This document shows, in pieces, positions 52,901 through 61,473 of a stretch of DNA of 64,000 nucleotides. A model generated the notes under the pieces. The model was not told the DNA's origin and made no database searches. It saw nothing but the letters and a program-made list of their open reading frames with translations. How positions within the stretch are numbered: the first letter of the stretch is position 1; each line of letters begins with the position of its first letter. This DNA is from Hymenobacter fodinae (GTDB lineage Bacteria; Bacteroidota; Bacteroidia; Cytophagales; Hymenobacteraceae), in contig NZ_SRLA01000001.1 in the NCBI RefSeq assembly GCF_004745825.1, forward strand, positions 1,116,001-1,180,000, in the 5' to 3' direction. Both the position numbers and the translations under genes were made by a program.

Positions 52901-53407
52901 ATGCGCACACTACTTCGGCTACTACCAGCATTCAGCTTGCTAGGCCTGTCCCTGACTGCCTGCGACCCAGGGCAGGTGTATGAGAAGAACATCGACCTGA
53001 AATCACCCTCGGGCGTGCCCTACGTGTGGGCAGTGCAGGAAAAGCCCACGTTTGAGTTTGAAATACCCGACACCACCCAGCGCTACGACGTGTACTTCAA
53101 CGTGCGCAATGCATCTGGCTACGAGTATTATAACCTCTACGTGAAGCATACTCTTACCGGACCCGACGGCAAACCCATTTCGCGGCTGCTGCACCAGATG
53201 CTACTCATGGACCCTCAAACCGGGGAGCCTCGGGGCAATGGCACAGGGGATATCTACGACCATCAGTTCCTGGCCTTGCCCAACCAGCACTTCTCACAAA
53301 CCGGCCCCTACAAAATCATGCTGGAGCAGTATATGCGCCAAGATCAGCTGCCCAACATTATGGCCGTGGGCGTGCGCGTGTCGAAACATACGACAGCCGC
53401 TAAATAG
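52901..53407 (+). CDS. gldH: Gliding motility lipoprotein GldH
   Basis: 168 aa. Signal peptide with lipobox LTAC (Cys21). Mature beta-rich domain with DPGQVYEKNIDL, then RYDVYFNVRNASGYEYYNLY, and FSQTGPYKIMLEQYMRQDQLPNI, all typical of GldH. It is required for gliding in Flavobacterium and is an envelope lipoprotein. In non-gliding relatives it is retained together with T9SS genes. Cotranscribed with ricT (3 bp gap) and followed by a long terminator. Confidence 0.95.
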   Translation: MRTLLRLLPAFSLLGLSLTACDPGQVYEKNIDLKSPSGVPYVWAVQEKPTFEFEIPDTTQRYDVYFNVRNASGYEYYNLYVKHTLTGPDGKPISRLLHQMLLMDPQTGEPRGNGTGDIYDHQFLALPNQHFSQTGPYKIMLEQYMRQDQLPNIMAVGVRVSKHTTAAK

Positions 53408-53421
53408 GCTGGCCACGCATC

Positions 53422-53479
53422 AACACACAAGCCCCCGGCGGGTAGGTACATCACCTAGCTGCCGGGGTCTTGTGTGTTC
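53422..53479 (+). terminator. Terminator of ricT-gldH
   Basis: AACACACAAGCCCCCGGC / GCCGGGGTCTTGTGTGTT arms (one mismatch) with an inner AGGT/ACCT stem. Located 15 bp after the gldH stop. Confidence 0.8.
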
Positions 53480-53514
53480 ACCTAAATCGTATTCTTTCTT
53501 GGCGCTAGGCCACT

Positions 53515-53559
53515 AAAAAACTGCTCCAGCCCGCGGCCCGAGGGCGGGAACTGGAGCAG
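53515..53559 (-). terminator. Terminator of the cold-shock gene
   Basis: CTGCTCCAG / CTGGAGCAG outer stem with an inner CCCGC/GCGGG stem; on the minus strand it is followed by TTTTTT. Confidence 0.85.
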
Positions 53560-53587
53560 GCAATAGGCAGATGGGAGGGGCCGAAGG

Positions 53588-53779
53588 CTAGATACGCTCT
53601 ACTTTAACTGCGTTCTGGCCTTTCTTGCCGTCGATGATGTCGAACGAAACCCGGTCGTTTTCACGGATTTCATGAATCAGGCCGGTCTGGTGCACGAAAA
53701 TTTCCTGACCATTTTCGTCCTGCACGATGAAACCGTAGCCTTTCGATTCGTTGAAAAATTTCACTTTGCCAGTTTTCAT
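53588..53779 (-). CDS. Cold-shock domain protein
   Basis: 63 aa from ATG 53779 (MKTGKVKFFNESKGYGFI). An upstream ATG at 53836 would add 19 residues not seen in this family. Nucleic-acid binding motifs: KGYGFIV (RNP1, about 13-19) and IFVHQTG (RNP2, about 27-33). A single-strand RNA/DNA chaperone in the cytoplasm. Typical length; own terminator. No long 5' leader element is obvious. Confidence 0.96.
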   Translation of the reverse strand: MKTGKVKFFNESKGYGFIVQDENGQEIFVHQTGLIHEIRENDRVSFDIIDGKKGQNAVKVERI

Positions 53780-53926
53780 AGCAGGTGTTAACAATTGTGG
53801 GTGAAAGAATGCGGTAAAACTAAGGGGTATTTCCAAACTACGGAAACACCTCCGGTGGGATTACATAAACACATAGCGCAACAGTCCGTATGAATTTACT
53901 CATCCCACGCGATACTGCACTCTCCT

Positions 53927-54919
53927 ATGCCAGACGAATCTATTTCCCCAAACCAGAACTCGGCTTCCGCCGGCGAGTCGTTGGCTAACTCGGATGCCAA
54001 TGTAGGTCAGGGCGGCCACCCCAACGACCAGAAACAGGCGGGGCATTCAGCCCAGGAGCCTAACCTGCATAATCTTCAAACACCAGCCAATACTACCGGT
54101 CAGCAGCCCTTTGCTAACGACCACAACCACGAGGAAAACGAACTCCAAAGCCCCAGCCGAGGGGAATTTGGGCGTCAGTCGGCCCAAGGCCTTACCCAGG
54201 GCGGCTACGGCAATGAACTGAGCCGCGGACCCGAAACTTACGCCGGAACGCTAAACACCCCAGCTGCTACCACCGGCTATGACGGGGAACGGGAGCAGAA
54301 GCCTGCCGGCTTTGAGGAGCCCATGGGCAGCCGCTATGGCGCCGAAGTAGACCCCGCCATTGCCCAGGAAAACTCTTCGGTGAGCCCCGGTTTTGCCAAC
54401 GATAACGCCGCCCCCAGAGGCCTAGACTCGGGCTACAGCGACAACTACGGCACATCGTCGCTGGGCGGTGGAACCAGTAATGGTACGGCCGCAGCACAGC
54501 CCCAAACTCAGCAGCGCAACCAAGCCGAGGACTACCGCCCTGGCCACCCCGAGCAAGGCCCAGCAGGCCTCGACACTGGCCGGGGAGCAACCGAACCTGC
54601 CCGCGGCGAGCAGGAGGCGGGCACCAGCACGGCAGAAACCACCCGGAGCGGCTACAACGCCACCGGCGCTAGTGCTCAGGGCAGCGACCAAAAGGGCTTT
54701 GGCTCCAAAGGAGGCTCGTATAATGATGAGTACGACTCTGCCAACAACAGCGGCCAGCCCGGCTCTCCCTCCCGAGGCGACTACGACAAACAGGATGCTG
54801 CCCAAAACTATGGCGGCGCGGCCGGTGACCGGAACAACCCGCAAGACTCACCAGATTACGGTGCTGCCCCACGGCGGGCCGAAGCGCACGATGACTCGGC
54901 TCAAGCTAAGCCCGAGTAG
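53927..54919 (+). CDS. Intrinsically disordered hydrophilic protein (hydrophilin-like)
   Basis: 330 aa with no predicted fold: rich in Gly, Asn, Gln, Ala, Ser, Pro, Asp and Glu. No Cys or Trp, few aliphatic residues, no signal peptide or TM segment. Short degenerate motifs recur (for example SRGEFGRQSAQGLTQGGYG, SPSRGDYDKQDAAQNYGG). This composition fits hydrophilins, which protect against water loss or cold, but no family is recognised. Divergent from the cold-shock gene (148 bp apart), which is suggestive context only. The stop is followed by a perfect palindrome at 54926. Confidence 0.8.
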   Translation: MPDESISPNQNSASAGESLANSDANVGQGGHPNDQKQAGHSAQEPNLHNLQTPANTTGQQPFANDHNHEENELQSPSRGEFGRQSAQGLTQGGYGNELSRGPETYAGTLNTPAATTGYDGEREQKPAGFEEPMGSRYGAEVDPAIAQENSSVSPGFANDNAAPRGLDSGYSDNYGTSSLGGGTSNGTAAAQPQTQQRNQAEDYRPGHPEQGPAGLDTGRGATEPARGEQEAGTSTAETTRSGYNATGASAQGSDQKGFGSKGGSYNDEYDSANNSGQPGSPSRGDYDKQDAAQNYGGAAGDRNNPQDSPDYGAAPRRAEAHDDSAQAKPE

Positions 54920-54925
54920 CAGCTT

Positions 54926-54983
54926 CTAGGCCAGTAAACACGCGCGGCGCACCTAGGTGCGCCGCGCGTGTTTACTGGCCTAG
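54926..54983. terminator. Perfect 58-bp palindrome between convergent genes (probable bidirectional terminator)
   Basis: 29-nt arms with no mismatch, centred on CCTAGG; outer ends CTAGGCCAGTA / TACTGGCCTAG and GC-rich inner part GCGCGGCGCAC / GTGCGCCGCGC. It begins 7 bp after one stop and ends 2 bp before the other stop. There is no long T-run, so termination is inferred from position and stability. Confidence 0.8.
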
Positions 54984-54985
54984 GT

Positions 54986-55852
54986 TTATTCTTTTTTCTT
55001 GGCGTAGTAAATGCGGCCTTTCTCGTTGCTGAAAATGAAGTCTTGGTTGCTCGTAAACACAAGGGCTTCGGCTTGGCCAGTAGAAGGAATTGGCAGGCAG
55101 GTTTTCAGCCCATCAAAAAGGCGCTGGCCCGGCAAGCGCTCAAATAAATACACGTGACCATAGCCCAGGAGGGCCACCCGCCGGCCGTCGGGGCTGATGT
55201 CGGCTGAGGTAATCCAGGTATTGATTTTCAGGCTGTCGGCTAGGCGGGCAGTATGGTGGCCCGGCTGGGCAGGCAGCACGTATTGTTTCACCCAATTGCC
55301 TTCGCCCCGATTTTTAGTGAAGAGATACAGGCTATCCTGGTAGTAGTAAAAGGCTTCGCAGTCGAAGTTGCGGGCAGGCTTGCGCGGCGGAAACTTTCGC
55401 TGATCAGCGTACTCAAACCGGATGGTATCAACGCGCTTCAGATCGGGGCCGCTGAGCCGGTAGATGCGCAGGTTGCGGCGCTTGTTCTGGTTGTTGCCAA
55501 AGTCGCCGATATACAGGCGCTTCTCGTCGTCCTGAGCAAGGTCTTCCCAGTCGATATTGAGCAGGGGAGTCAAGTCTAGGGTTTGCAGTAAATCACCCTG
55601 GGGCGTGACCTTATAGAGCTTGGCGGTGTTGCCGCCGTCGGCGTGGGTCCAGAGGTCTCCTTCACTGTCGGCCATTTCCAAGCCCGAGCTTTCTGCTACC
55701 CGCTGCCGGTCGAGGCGGCCTACAGTTTGCAACTCGTAGGCCTGCTGCACCTTTTTAAACTCACCCCGGCCTTTATCGGGGCTGCAGCCACAGATAACGG
55801 ATTGCAAGAAGACAACAATCGGGAAGAGCTTATCGCGCAGCAGAAATAACAT
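54986..55852 (-). CDS. SdiA-regulated-like lipoprotein
   Basis: 288 aa from ATG 55852, which puts the lipobox VICGC in normal range (Cys about 22); a start at 55891 is also open. Repeating short beta-propeller-type units: VAESSGLEMADSEGDLWTHAD, then DWEDLAQDDEKRLYIGDFGN, and WITSADISPDGRRVALLGYG. This resembles the SdiA-regulated and related esterase-like beta-propeller families. It probably faces the periplasm. Function unknown. The stop abuts the 58-bp palindrome. Confidence 0.75.
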   Translation of the reverse strand: MLFLLRDKLFPIVVFLQSVICGCSPDKGRGEFKKVQQAYELQTVGRLDRQRVAESSGLEMADSEGDLWTHADGGNTAKLYKVTPQGDLLQTLDLTPLLNIDWEDLAQDDEKRLYIGDFGNNQNKRRNLRIYRLSGPDLKRVDTIRFEYADQRKFPPRKPARNFDCEAFYYYQDSLYLFTKNRGEGNWVKQYVLPAQPGHHTARLADSLKINTWITSADISPDGRRVALLGYGHVYLFERLPGQRLFDGLKTCLPIPSTGQAEALVFTSNQDFIFSNEKGRIYYAKKKE

Positions 55853-56013
55853 AGGCAGGAAGTAGGCCGCTCTATCAGCGCTTTTACGCAAGATAGGCCG
55901 AGCAAAAAACGAGGCCGCCGGTAATTACGGGGTTTCTGGCGGAAGGGTACGTAACAGGACGGGTTAAATAGGTAACTTGTTAGCCCTCACTTTACCTCAA
56001 GTCCCCTCTAGGA

Positions 56014-56808
56014 ATGCGTTTGGCTCTTACTGTACTGCTCCTGACCCTGCTAGCGGGCCAGCCCCTAATTGCCCAAACTGCGCCCCTCGCTCTGCCAGAT
56101 TCCGTGCCCGCCGCAACACCGCACTCAGGGTTTGCTAGGTGGGTGAAGAAGCCCATAGTGTGGCAAACGGCCATTCCGGTTAGCCTGATAGGCCTAGGGT
56201 ACATCAGCCGCAACGAGAACGTGTTGGATGAGCTCAAGGAAGAAGTGGGGGAGGAAACGCACGAGGCTTTTCCGCATTTCCATACCAGCCTCGATGACTA
56301 CAGCCGGCACCTGCCCATTGTGGTGGCCTACGGCCTCTACGCCGGCGGAATGAAAGGCACCCGCGGAGTGATGCCCTTCACCATAATCTATGGCCTTTCA
56401 CACGCGCTTAGCACCGGAGTAGTTAGCAACCTAAAAAGTCTCAGCCATACCAAGCGCCCCGATAACCCAGCGGATTTCAGCTCTTTTCCCTCGGCGCACA
56501 CCGCCGAGGCATTCATGACGGCCACGCTACTATATGAGGAATTCGGGCGCACCCGGCCCTGGGTGGCGGTAGGTGGCTACACCGTGGCTACGGCCACCGG
56601 CGCCATGCGCATGCTCAATAACCGTCACTGGATTACCGATGTGCTAGCCGGAGCCAGCATAGGGGTGCTTTCTGCCGAAGCCGTATGGCACTTGTACCCA
56701 GTAGCGGCACATTGGCTGCCGGGGCATTTGGGGGAGAAACTGCTGCTAGTGCCTGCCTACATGCCCGGCGGTGGCATGGGTGTTTCGCTGGCGGTGCACA
56801 CCCGTTAG
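56014..56808 (+). CDS. PAP2 superfamily phosphatase
   Basis: 264 aa. Signal peptide 1-20, then several TM segments. Phosphatase motifs are complete: KSLSHTKRP (141-149), SFPSAHTAEAF (157-167), and RMLNNRHWITDVLAG (199-213), with catalytic His162 and His205 and Asp209. PAP2 enzymes remove phosphate from lipid phosphates such as undecaprenyl pyrophosphate or phosphatidate, or from lipid A. The substrate here is unknown. The charged segment after TM1 (DELKEEVGEETHEAFPHFH) is typical of the Bacteroidota subgroup. Confidence 0.93.
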   Translation: MRLALTVLLLTLLAGQPLIAQTAPLALPDSVPAATPHSGFARWVKKPIVWQTAIPVSLIGLGYISRNENVLDELKEEVGEETHEAFPHFHTSLDDYSRHLPIVVAYGLYAGGMKGTRGVMPFTIIYGLSHALSTGVVSNLKSLSHTKRPDNPADFSSFPSAHTAEAFMTATLLYEEFGRTRPWVAVGGYTVATATGAMRMLNNRHWITDVLAGASIGVLSAEAVWHLYPVAAHWLPGHLGEKLLLVPAYMPGGGMGVSLAVHTR

Positions 56809-56853
56809 GCCTCACTGCACTGCTTGGTAGCCCGCTCAGGCGCGTCTGCTGCG

Positions 56854-57900
56854 CTAGTTAAACCGCAAATATGGGCGCAGCTTTTCCACAGTAGCCTCAT
56901 CAAGTATGCGAATCTGGCGCAGATCGGTGGGCTGGCGAAACGGGCCATGCTGCTGCCGGTAGGCCACTACCACGCGGGCCAGCCGTTTCCCAATGTAGGG
57001 GTGCGCCTGCAACACCTCAAACGGCTCCGTATTGATATTGATGGTAGCCGGAACGAAGCTTGCCCCCACGAAGGTGTATTTGCGCAAGCTGTCCACTAGG
57101 TCGGGGGCGTCGCGGAGGCTATAGATTTCGCCCAGTTGCTCTTCCTGCGCAAAACCGCCTAGCCGCTGCCGGTACTCTACTACTCGCCGCGCGTAGCCGC
57201 GCCCAATGCCCCTGATTTGCATGAGCTGCGTGGTATCCGCCAGGTTCAGGTCAAAAGCAGCTAGTCGTGTAGGCTTCCGAGCAAACCCTGGGGCCGTAGT
57301 ACGGGCCGGAAAACGCGAGGCTAGGCCACCTTTGCCACTAGCGTATTGCTGGCTGTTGCGGGGCGGCAGCAGGTCAGGGAGCTGAATGTAAGGAGCAAGC
57401 CGGGCGTACGAGGAGTCGGCAAGGCCATACGTGCGCTTGATTTGCTCTTTGGCTTTGAAGCCACCCAATACGGTGCGGTAGTTTACCAGGCGGCGCGCCA
57501 GAAAGGCCGGTAGGCCACGGGCCTGCCAGTCAAGTTCCGTGAGCTGGTTAGGATCGAAGGGCGCCAGCGCAACCTGCGGTACGCTAGGCCGAGCGGGGTA
57601 GGCCCGGCGCGGATAGCGCGACGCGTACTGCCGGGGTTGCCGCTGCGCCGCCAGCTCGGCGGCCAGCGCATTGAGGCGTGCTTGGTCAGGCGCAGGGTTG
57701 TAGTGGGGTAGGGCTGGCCGCAGCAGTTCTGGGAGCCAAAGCAGCAGCACCATGAGTAGCACCAACACAATAAATCCAGACGTTTCGCGCCGAGAAAAGC
57801 CAAACTTCCGCCGTAGCGTTGCCTGAACGGACGTAAGAAAGGAGCGTTTACGGGCCCGACCAGAAGCGGGAGTAGGACGGGCAGTGCGCGGCTCGGCCAT
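56854..57900 (-). CDS. Membrane-anchored helix-hairpin-helix protein (ComEA-like)
   Basis: 348 aa. One TM segment (about 48-66, FIVLVLLMVLLLWLPELL) after a basic N-terminus. The periplasmic part contains HhH motifs: LTELDWQARGLPAFLARRLVNYR (about 120-145), DLNLADTTQLMQIRGIGRGYARRVVEYR (about 217-245), and ININTEPFEVLQAHPYIGKRLARVVVAYR (about 287-315). HhH binds DNA backbone without sequence specificity, as in ComEA uptake proteins. Three HhH units in a single-TM protein suggest DNA binding outside the cytoplasm, but a competence role is not proven. Confidence 0.9.
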   Translation of the reverse strand: MAEPRTARPTPASGRARKRSFLTSVQATLRRKFGFSRRETSGFIVLVLLMVLLLWLPELLRPALPHYNPAPDQARLNALAAELAAQRQPRQYASRYPRRAYPARPSVPQVALAPFDPNQLTELDWQARGLPAFLARRLVNYRTVLGGFKAKEQIKRTYGLADSSYARLAPYIQLPDLLPPRNSQQYASGKGGLASRFPARTTAPGFARKPTRLAAFDLNLADTTQLMQIRGIGRGYARRVVEYRQRLGGFAQEEQLGEIYSLRDAPDLVDSLRKYTFVGASFVPATININTEPFEVLQAHPYIGKRLARVVVAYRQQHGPFRQPTDLRQIRILDEATVEKLRPYLRFN

Positions 57901-58200
57901 AGCGAATACAGAAATAAATCGAGTAGCAAATAGTAGCTAGGCCTGGCGCCAGTAGCCGTTCAATAACCTAGCTAATATATCACTAAAGCCAAGTTCAGCG
58001 ACACTATGCAGTGTGATAAATGCGGCCGCTTATCATATGTAGTAGTCAGCATGCGTTACATGAGTGCCTGAACCACCCAAACTCCAAGCAGAACAGTGTT
58101 ACCTAGGGGTAAATTATGCGTACCACTAGCCCCACCCGTTGGCTAAACCGCGGCTGCCGCGTATCATTACATCTGCAATTAGATTTACTTTTCCACTGCC
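57901..58200. other. Intergenic region between divergent genes
   Basis: 300 bp between the HhH and DinB gene starts. No TAnnTTTG promoter is clear on either strand, and no gene or repeat was recognised. Confidence 0.55.
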
Positions 58201-58791
58201 ATGCCTGCCACCACCCGCCGTACTACTGAGTTTCTGGATTCTCTGGCCGCCGACCTGCGCCAGGTGCGCGAAACAGTAGACCGGCGCTTCCGGCCCCTCA
58301 CCGATGACCAGCTCAACCGCGGTCCGGGACCCGGCAAATGGAGCGTAGGCCAGTGCTTAGAGCACCTCAATATTGTGGGTGGGTTGTATCTGCCCGTCAT
58401 CAGCAAAAAGATCAAGGCGGCGCAAGAGCGTGGCTCTAAACCCGCCGAAACAGTAGCGCACGGGTTTTTTGGCAAGAAGATGACGGATGCCATGCGGGTG
58501 CCGGCCACTGAGAAAGCCATGAAGTCGCCGCAGCAATATGCGCCCAGCGGGTTTCGTCTGCCTCGCACGGTGCTGGAAGTGTTCAGCCGCCAGCTTGATG
58601 AGCTAACGGGCCTGATTGAGCAAACTCGCGGCGTCAATGCCAACGCCATCCGAATTCCTAACCCCATCATTCCGCTGCTGCTGCCCCGCCTCACCGATGC
58701 GCTGGAACTGCTGGTGGTACACATGCAACGCCACATTGCCCAAGCCGAAGCCGTACTGGACGGTCAGGGCGTAAGCGCCGGCAAAGAGTAA
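58201..58791 (+). CDS. DinB superfamily protein
   Basis: 196 aa. Four-helix-bundle DinB/YfiT-type family. The N-terminal helix is RRTTEFLDSLAADLRQVRET. The metal-ligand His is in GPGPGKWSVGQCLEHLN (about 40-56), with a second His pair in LLVVHMQRHIAQAEAVL (about 169-185). Related proteins are zinc-dependent thiol transferases (for example bacillithiol transferases) or of unknown function. Bacilliredoxin elsewhere in the window makes a bacillithiol link possible, but this is speculative. Confidence 0.85.
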   Translation: MPATTRRTTEFLDSLAADLRQVRETVDRRFRPLTDDQLNRGPGPGKWSVGQCLEHLNIVGGLYLPVISKKIKAAQERGSKPAETVAHGFFGKKMTDAMRVPATEKAMKSPQQYAPSGFRLPRTVLEVFSRQLDELTGLIEQTRGVNANAIRIPNPIIPLLLPRLTDALELLVVHMQRHIAQAEAVLDGQGVSAGKE

Positions 58792-58830
58792 CTACCTGGC
58801 TAGCTAGGCCTGTTACAGAGGCTGTTGGCG

Positions 58831-59598
58831 TTAGTGGTGATGTAGCTCCTCGGGTGGGGGAGGCAGTTCTGCCGCCGCCCGGTGCAGCAGGGCCGTAGGC
58901 ACGCGGGGGTAGTGGTGATGCACGTGGTGGAAGGCAAACGACGATACTACCGGCGTCCAGATTTGGGCCATAGCTGCCGCAACCCGCGCGGCTGGGTAGC
59001 GGGAGGCTACGTGGTGCGGAATGTACGAAGCCCAAATGGGCATGGTGGCACTCATCAGAAATGCCACGCCCCAGTACACCAAGCCCACCAGAGAACCAGT
59101 TAGAAGATATAATCCCACAAATGCTGCCAGCAGAAGCACTGTGAAAGCCGTTTCCAGTAGCTGAATGCGCCGCGTGTTGGGGGCAATGCGCAAGGACTCG
59201 CGGCGGAGCATAAGAATATGCCATGGCCCCTGCCACAGCACCCGCGAGAACTTCCAGGTGGCTGGCGCCCCTTCGGGGTCATCCTCGGTGAGGCAGCGGC
59301 CGTGGTGGCGCAGGTGAGTCACTTGCAGAGCGTGGCCACTTTTCAAAATCAATAGGCCGCTCAGCGTCAGAATACGCTCATTCACGGGCTTAGAGAGGCC
59401 TAGCGCATTGTGCATGGCATCGTGCATTTGCACAAAGGCTGCCAAACACACGGCTACTGCCACCGGCACAGCCAGCCACCACCAACCGGCCACCGCTAGG
59501 CCACTATACAGGGCCACCAGGGTCCAGGGGCGAGCCAGTTCTACGTACCGCTGGCCGGGCGTAAGCTGTAAATGGGCGGAAATGGCAGTAGACTTCAT
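58831..59598 (-). CDS. Membrane fatty acid desaturase
   Basis: 255 aa from ATG 59598. Inserts double bonds (or hydroxyls) into acyl chains using a di-iron centre. His boxes: HDAMH (59-63), HLRHH (95-99) and HHVHHH near the C-terminus (about 228-233). Four or more TM segments, including LVALYSGLAVAGWWWLAVPV. The longer frame from 59649 adds 17 residues. Last of three same-strand genes with the DUF4166 and DoxX genes; spacing of about 70 bp suggests an operon. Confidence 0.9.
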   Translation of the reverse strand: MKSTAISAHLQLTPGQRYVELARPWTLVALYSGLAVAGWWWLAVPVAVAVCLAAFVQMHDAMHNALGLSKPVNERILTLSGLLILKSGHALQVTHLRHHGRCLTEDDPEGAPATWKFSRVLWQGPWHILMLRRESLRIAPNTRRIQLLETAFTVLLLAAFVGLYLLTGSLVGLVYWGVAFLMSATMPIWASYIPHHVASRYPAARVAAAMAQIWTPVVSSFAFHHVHHHYPRVPTALLHRAAAELPPPPEELHHH

Positions 59599-59667
59599 GG
59601 GTAAAGCAAGTGACCAAGTAACAGTGCTATAGATATTAGGAGGAAGCAATAGGGGCTACGCCGGTGG

Positions 59668-60348
59668 TTACTCGCGCCGCTCGTGGCGGCGGGGCAGTGC
59701 GTATTCAGGAATGGCCGTAGGAGCCACCGTTTCCCAGCGAGGCTGGAAGGAGCCGTGGTAGCCGAAGAGCTTGCCGAAAATCTTGTTGCTGACTTCTACC
59801 TGAATGCGGTAGCAGCCGGCCTCGTCATCGTACCACTCCTCTACCTCTGCCAAGCCCGAGAAGAGCATGGGAAACCGGAAATTCAGTAGGCCCTCATAGA
59901 AGCGTTGCTCCCCCGACCGTAGCTGTAGGCCACCGCGCGCCGTTACGGCCAGATCAATATCAACGGCCAAGTGCTGGTGCGTGCCGAGGTAATCGACAAT
60001 ACGGTTGCGCTGCTGGCTCCGAATCATAGTGGCATCGAAGCAGCGGGTGTGCTTGGGAAACTGAAAGCGACGAATCCAGGTCACGGTTTCGCGGCCCAGG
60101 GGATCCACGTAAGCATAGTTTTCAATGCGGAAGGGAATGTTCTGGCCTGCATCCGGAAACATGATATTGCGCAGCAGGCCTACCCGCAGAAACGGCTGGG
60201 TGTAAAATGGGCCGTGCCACACTCGCTCCATAGTGCCCTCCCCAATAAATGCGCGCTGGTGCCCGCTCGCAAACGCCAAGCGCTCCTGAATGCGGGGGTG
60301 AAGCTTCTGAAACTCGGGACCAAGCTGTTGCTGATAGATGGATTCCAT
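59668..60348 (-). CDS. DUF4166 domain-containing protein
   Basis: 226 aa from ATG 60348 (MESIYQQQLGPEFQKLHPRI). A start at 60558 would run through the end of the upstream gene and is rejected. The protein is beta-rich with IPFRIENYAYVDPLGRETVTWIR and LRSGEQRFYEGLLNFRFPML, features of DUF4166. No catalytic residues are recognised. In many genomes DUF4166 is next to or fused with a DoxX-like or saccharopine-dehydrogenase-like protein, as here. The gap to the upstream SRPBCC-DoxX gene is 20 bp. Confidence 0.85.
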   Translation of the reverse strand: MESIYQQQLGPEFQKLHPRIQERLAFASGHQRAFIGEGTMERVWHGPFYTQPFLRVGLLRNIMFPDAGQNIPFRIENYAYVDPLGRETVTWIRRFQFPKHTRCFDATMIRSQQRNRIVDYLGTHQHLAVDIDLAVTARGGLQLRSGEQRFYEGLLNFRFPMLFSGLAEVEEWYDDEAGCYRIQVEVSNKIFGKLFGYHGSFQPRWETVAPTAIPEYALPRRHERRE

Positions 60349-60368
60349 AGATAAACCAGAATAGTGGG

Positions 60369-61283
60369 TTAGAGTGGAGGCCGACGCAGGCACCGGCTGG
60401 CGCTGGGCAGCTCGTCGGATAAGGTTAATAGGCCTACGGCGGCCATCGTCATCATGCACAAGTTCAGCGTGAGTGGATTGAACGGCGCCACAAATACGGC
60501 CGGCTGGCTGAACAGCGCACCAGCTCCTAACACTACCAGCCCCACCATATTCAGCCAATACACGGCCCGTAGGCCACCCCGCGGCAGCAGCCAGAACAGC
60601 AACCCAAACAGTATTTCGCCTACGCCCACGGCCGTGGCAATGCCCTGCGCTACCGTGGCGCTGAAGCCCGCCCCCTGCATAATGCGCAGCTCGCCGGTAT
60701 CGGGGAAGAGCAGCTTAGGTACCACGCCCTGGTATATCCAACTCAGACCCAGCACCAGGCGCACCAGCCACTGCACCAGCGCCAGCCGCACCGAAGTAGC
60801 GGGCCGAATGCCTTTCTCCAGCCACAAGCGAAGGCAGTCAAAGCTCCAGGCCGTGGCCCACCCAATGAGGGGCCGGAAGGCTACCCGGTCGATGACGGTG
60901 CCGGGCAACCCAAAGCGAGTTTGGTAATCGTAGCCCGTGAGAAAGCGCAGGCCGTTCTCAGTGGGGATGTACTTCCAATAGCCCGCGCCCGTCCGGATCA
61001 AGGACAGCCACTCATCCGACCAGAACTTGAGCACCGAAGTTCGCTCGCCGTTTTTCTCCTTGGTGCCCACGCTTTCGCCCTTGCCCGCCACGCCCAGCCC
61101 GAAGCCAATGCGGGTAGCATAGAGGAACTGCTGGGGCTCGGCCTCAGTGGGGCGGGGGAGGTAGCGGATTTCGGTGAAGCGCAGGTCCCATTGCTCGTGC
61201 AACTCAGGCTGTTGGGTGTGCGCCCACAGCGCATCCATGGGGCAATTAATACGCGCTTCCACGTAGATAGGAGGATTTTTCAC
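60369..61283 (-). CDS. SRPBCC-DoxX-like fusion membrane protein
   Basis: 304 aa. Residues about 1-150 resemble an SRPBCC lipid-binding domain: IYVEARINCPMDALWAHTQQP, then LHEQWDLRFTEIRYLPRP, and YWKYIPTENGLRFLTGYDY. From about 165 there are four TM helices of the DoxX-like type: LALVQWLVRLVLGLSWIYQGVVPKLLF and LWLLPRGGLRAVYWLNMVGLVVLGAG. First gene of a probable operon with the DUF4166 protein and a desaturase, pointing to membrane lipid or pigment chemistry. Reaction unknown. Confidence 0.85.
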   Translation of the reverse strand: MKNPPIYVEARINCPMDALWAHTQQPELHEQWDLRFTEIRYLPRPTEAEPQQFLYATRIGFGLGVAGKGESVGTKEKNGERTSVLKFWSDEWLSLIRTGAGYWKYIPTENGLRFLTGYDYQTRFGLPGTVIDRVAFRPLIGWATAWSFDCLRLWLEKGIRPATSVRLALVQWLVRLVLGLSWIYQGVVPKLLFPDTGELRIMQGAGFSATVAQGIATAVGVGEILFGLLFWLLPRGGLRAVYWLNMVGLVVLGAGALFSQPAVFVAPFNPLTLNLCMMTMAAVGLLTLSDELPSASRCLRRPPL

Positions 61284-61473
61284 GGTAGTGCCTTGCCCAA
61301 GTAGTAATACCTAAGAAAGGTACTACTGCCGAGCCGAGCGGCCAAGCAAGTGCGGTTGATTTTCTAGCTGATTTTCAGGGTGAGGCAATGTTTTTTACCG
61401 ACGTCGTTATGGAATTAAGCTGAACGAGGCATCTACTTTTTACCAACTTGTTCCGGTTATCCGTTACGTTCCT

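Noticed and set aside
54468..54929. Alternative 153-codon frame within the hydrophilin-like gene
   Set aside because: It lies inside the longer frame, runs into the palindrome, and its composition follows the GC-rich repeats of the main frame.
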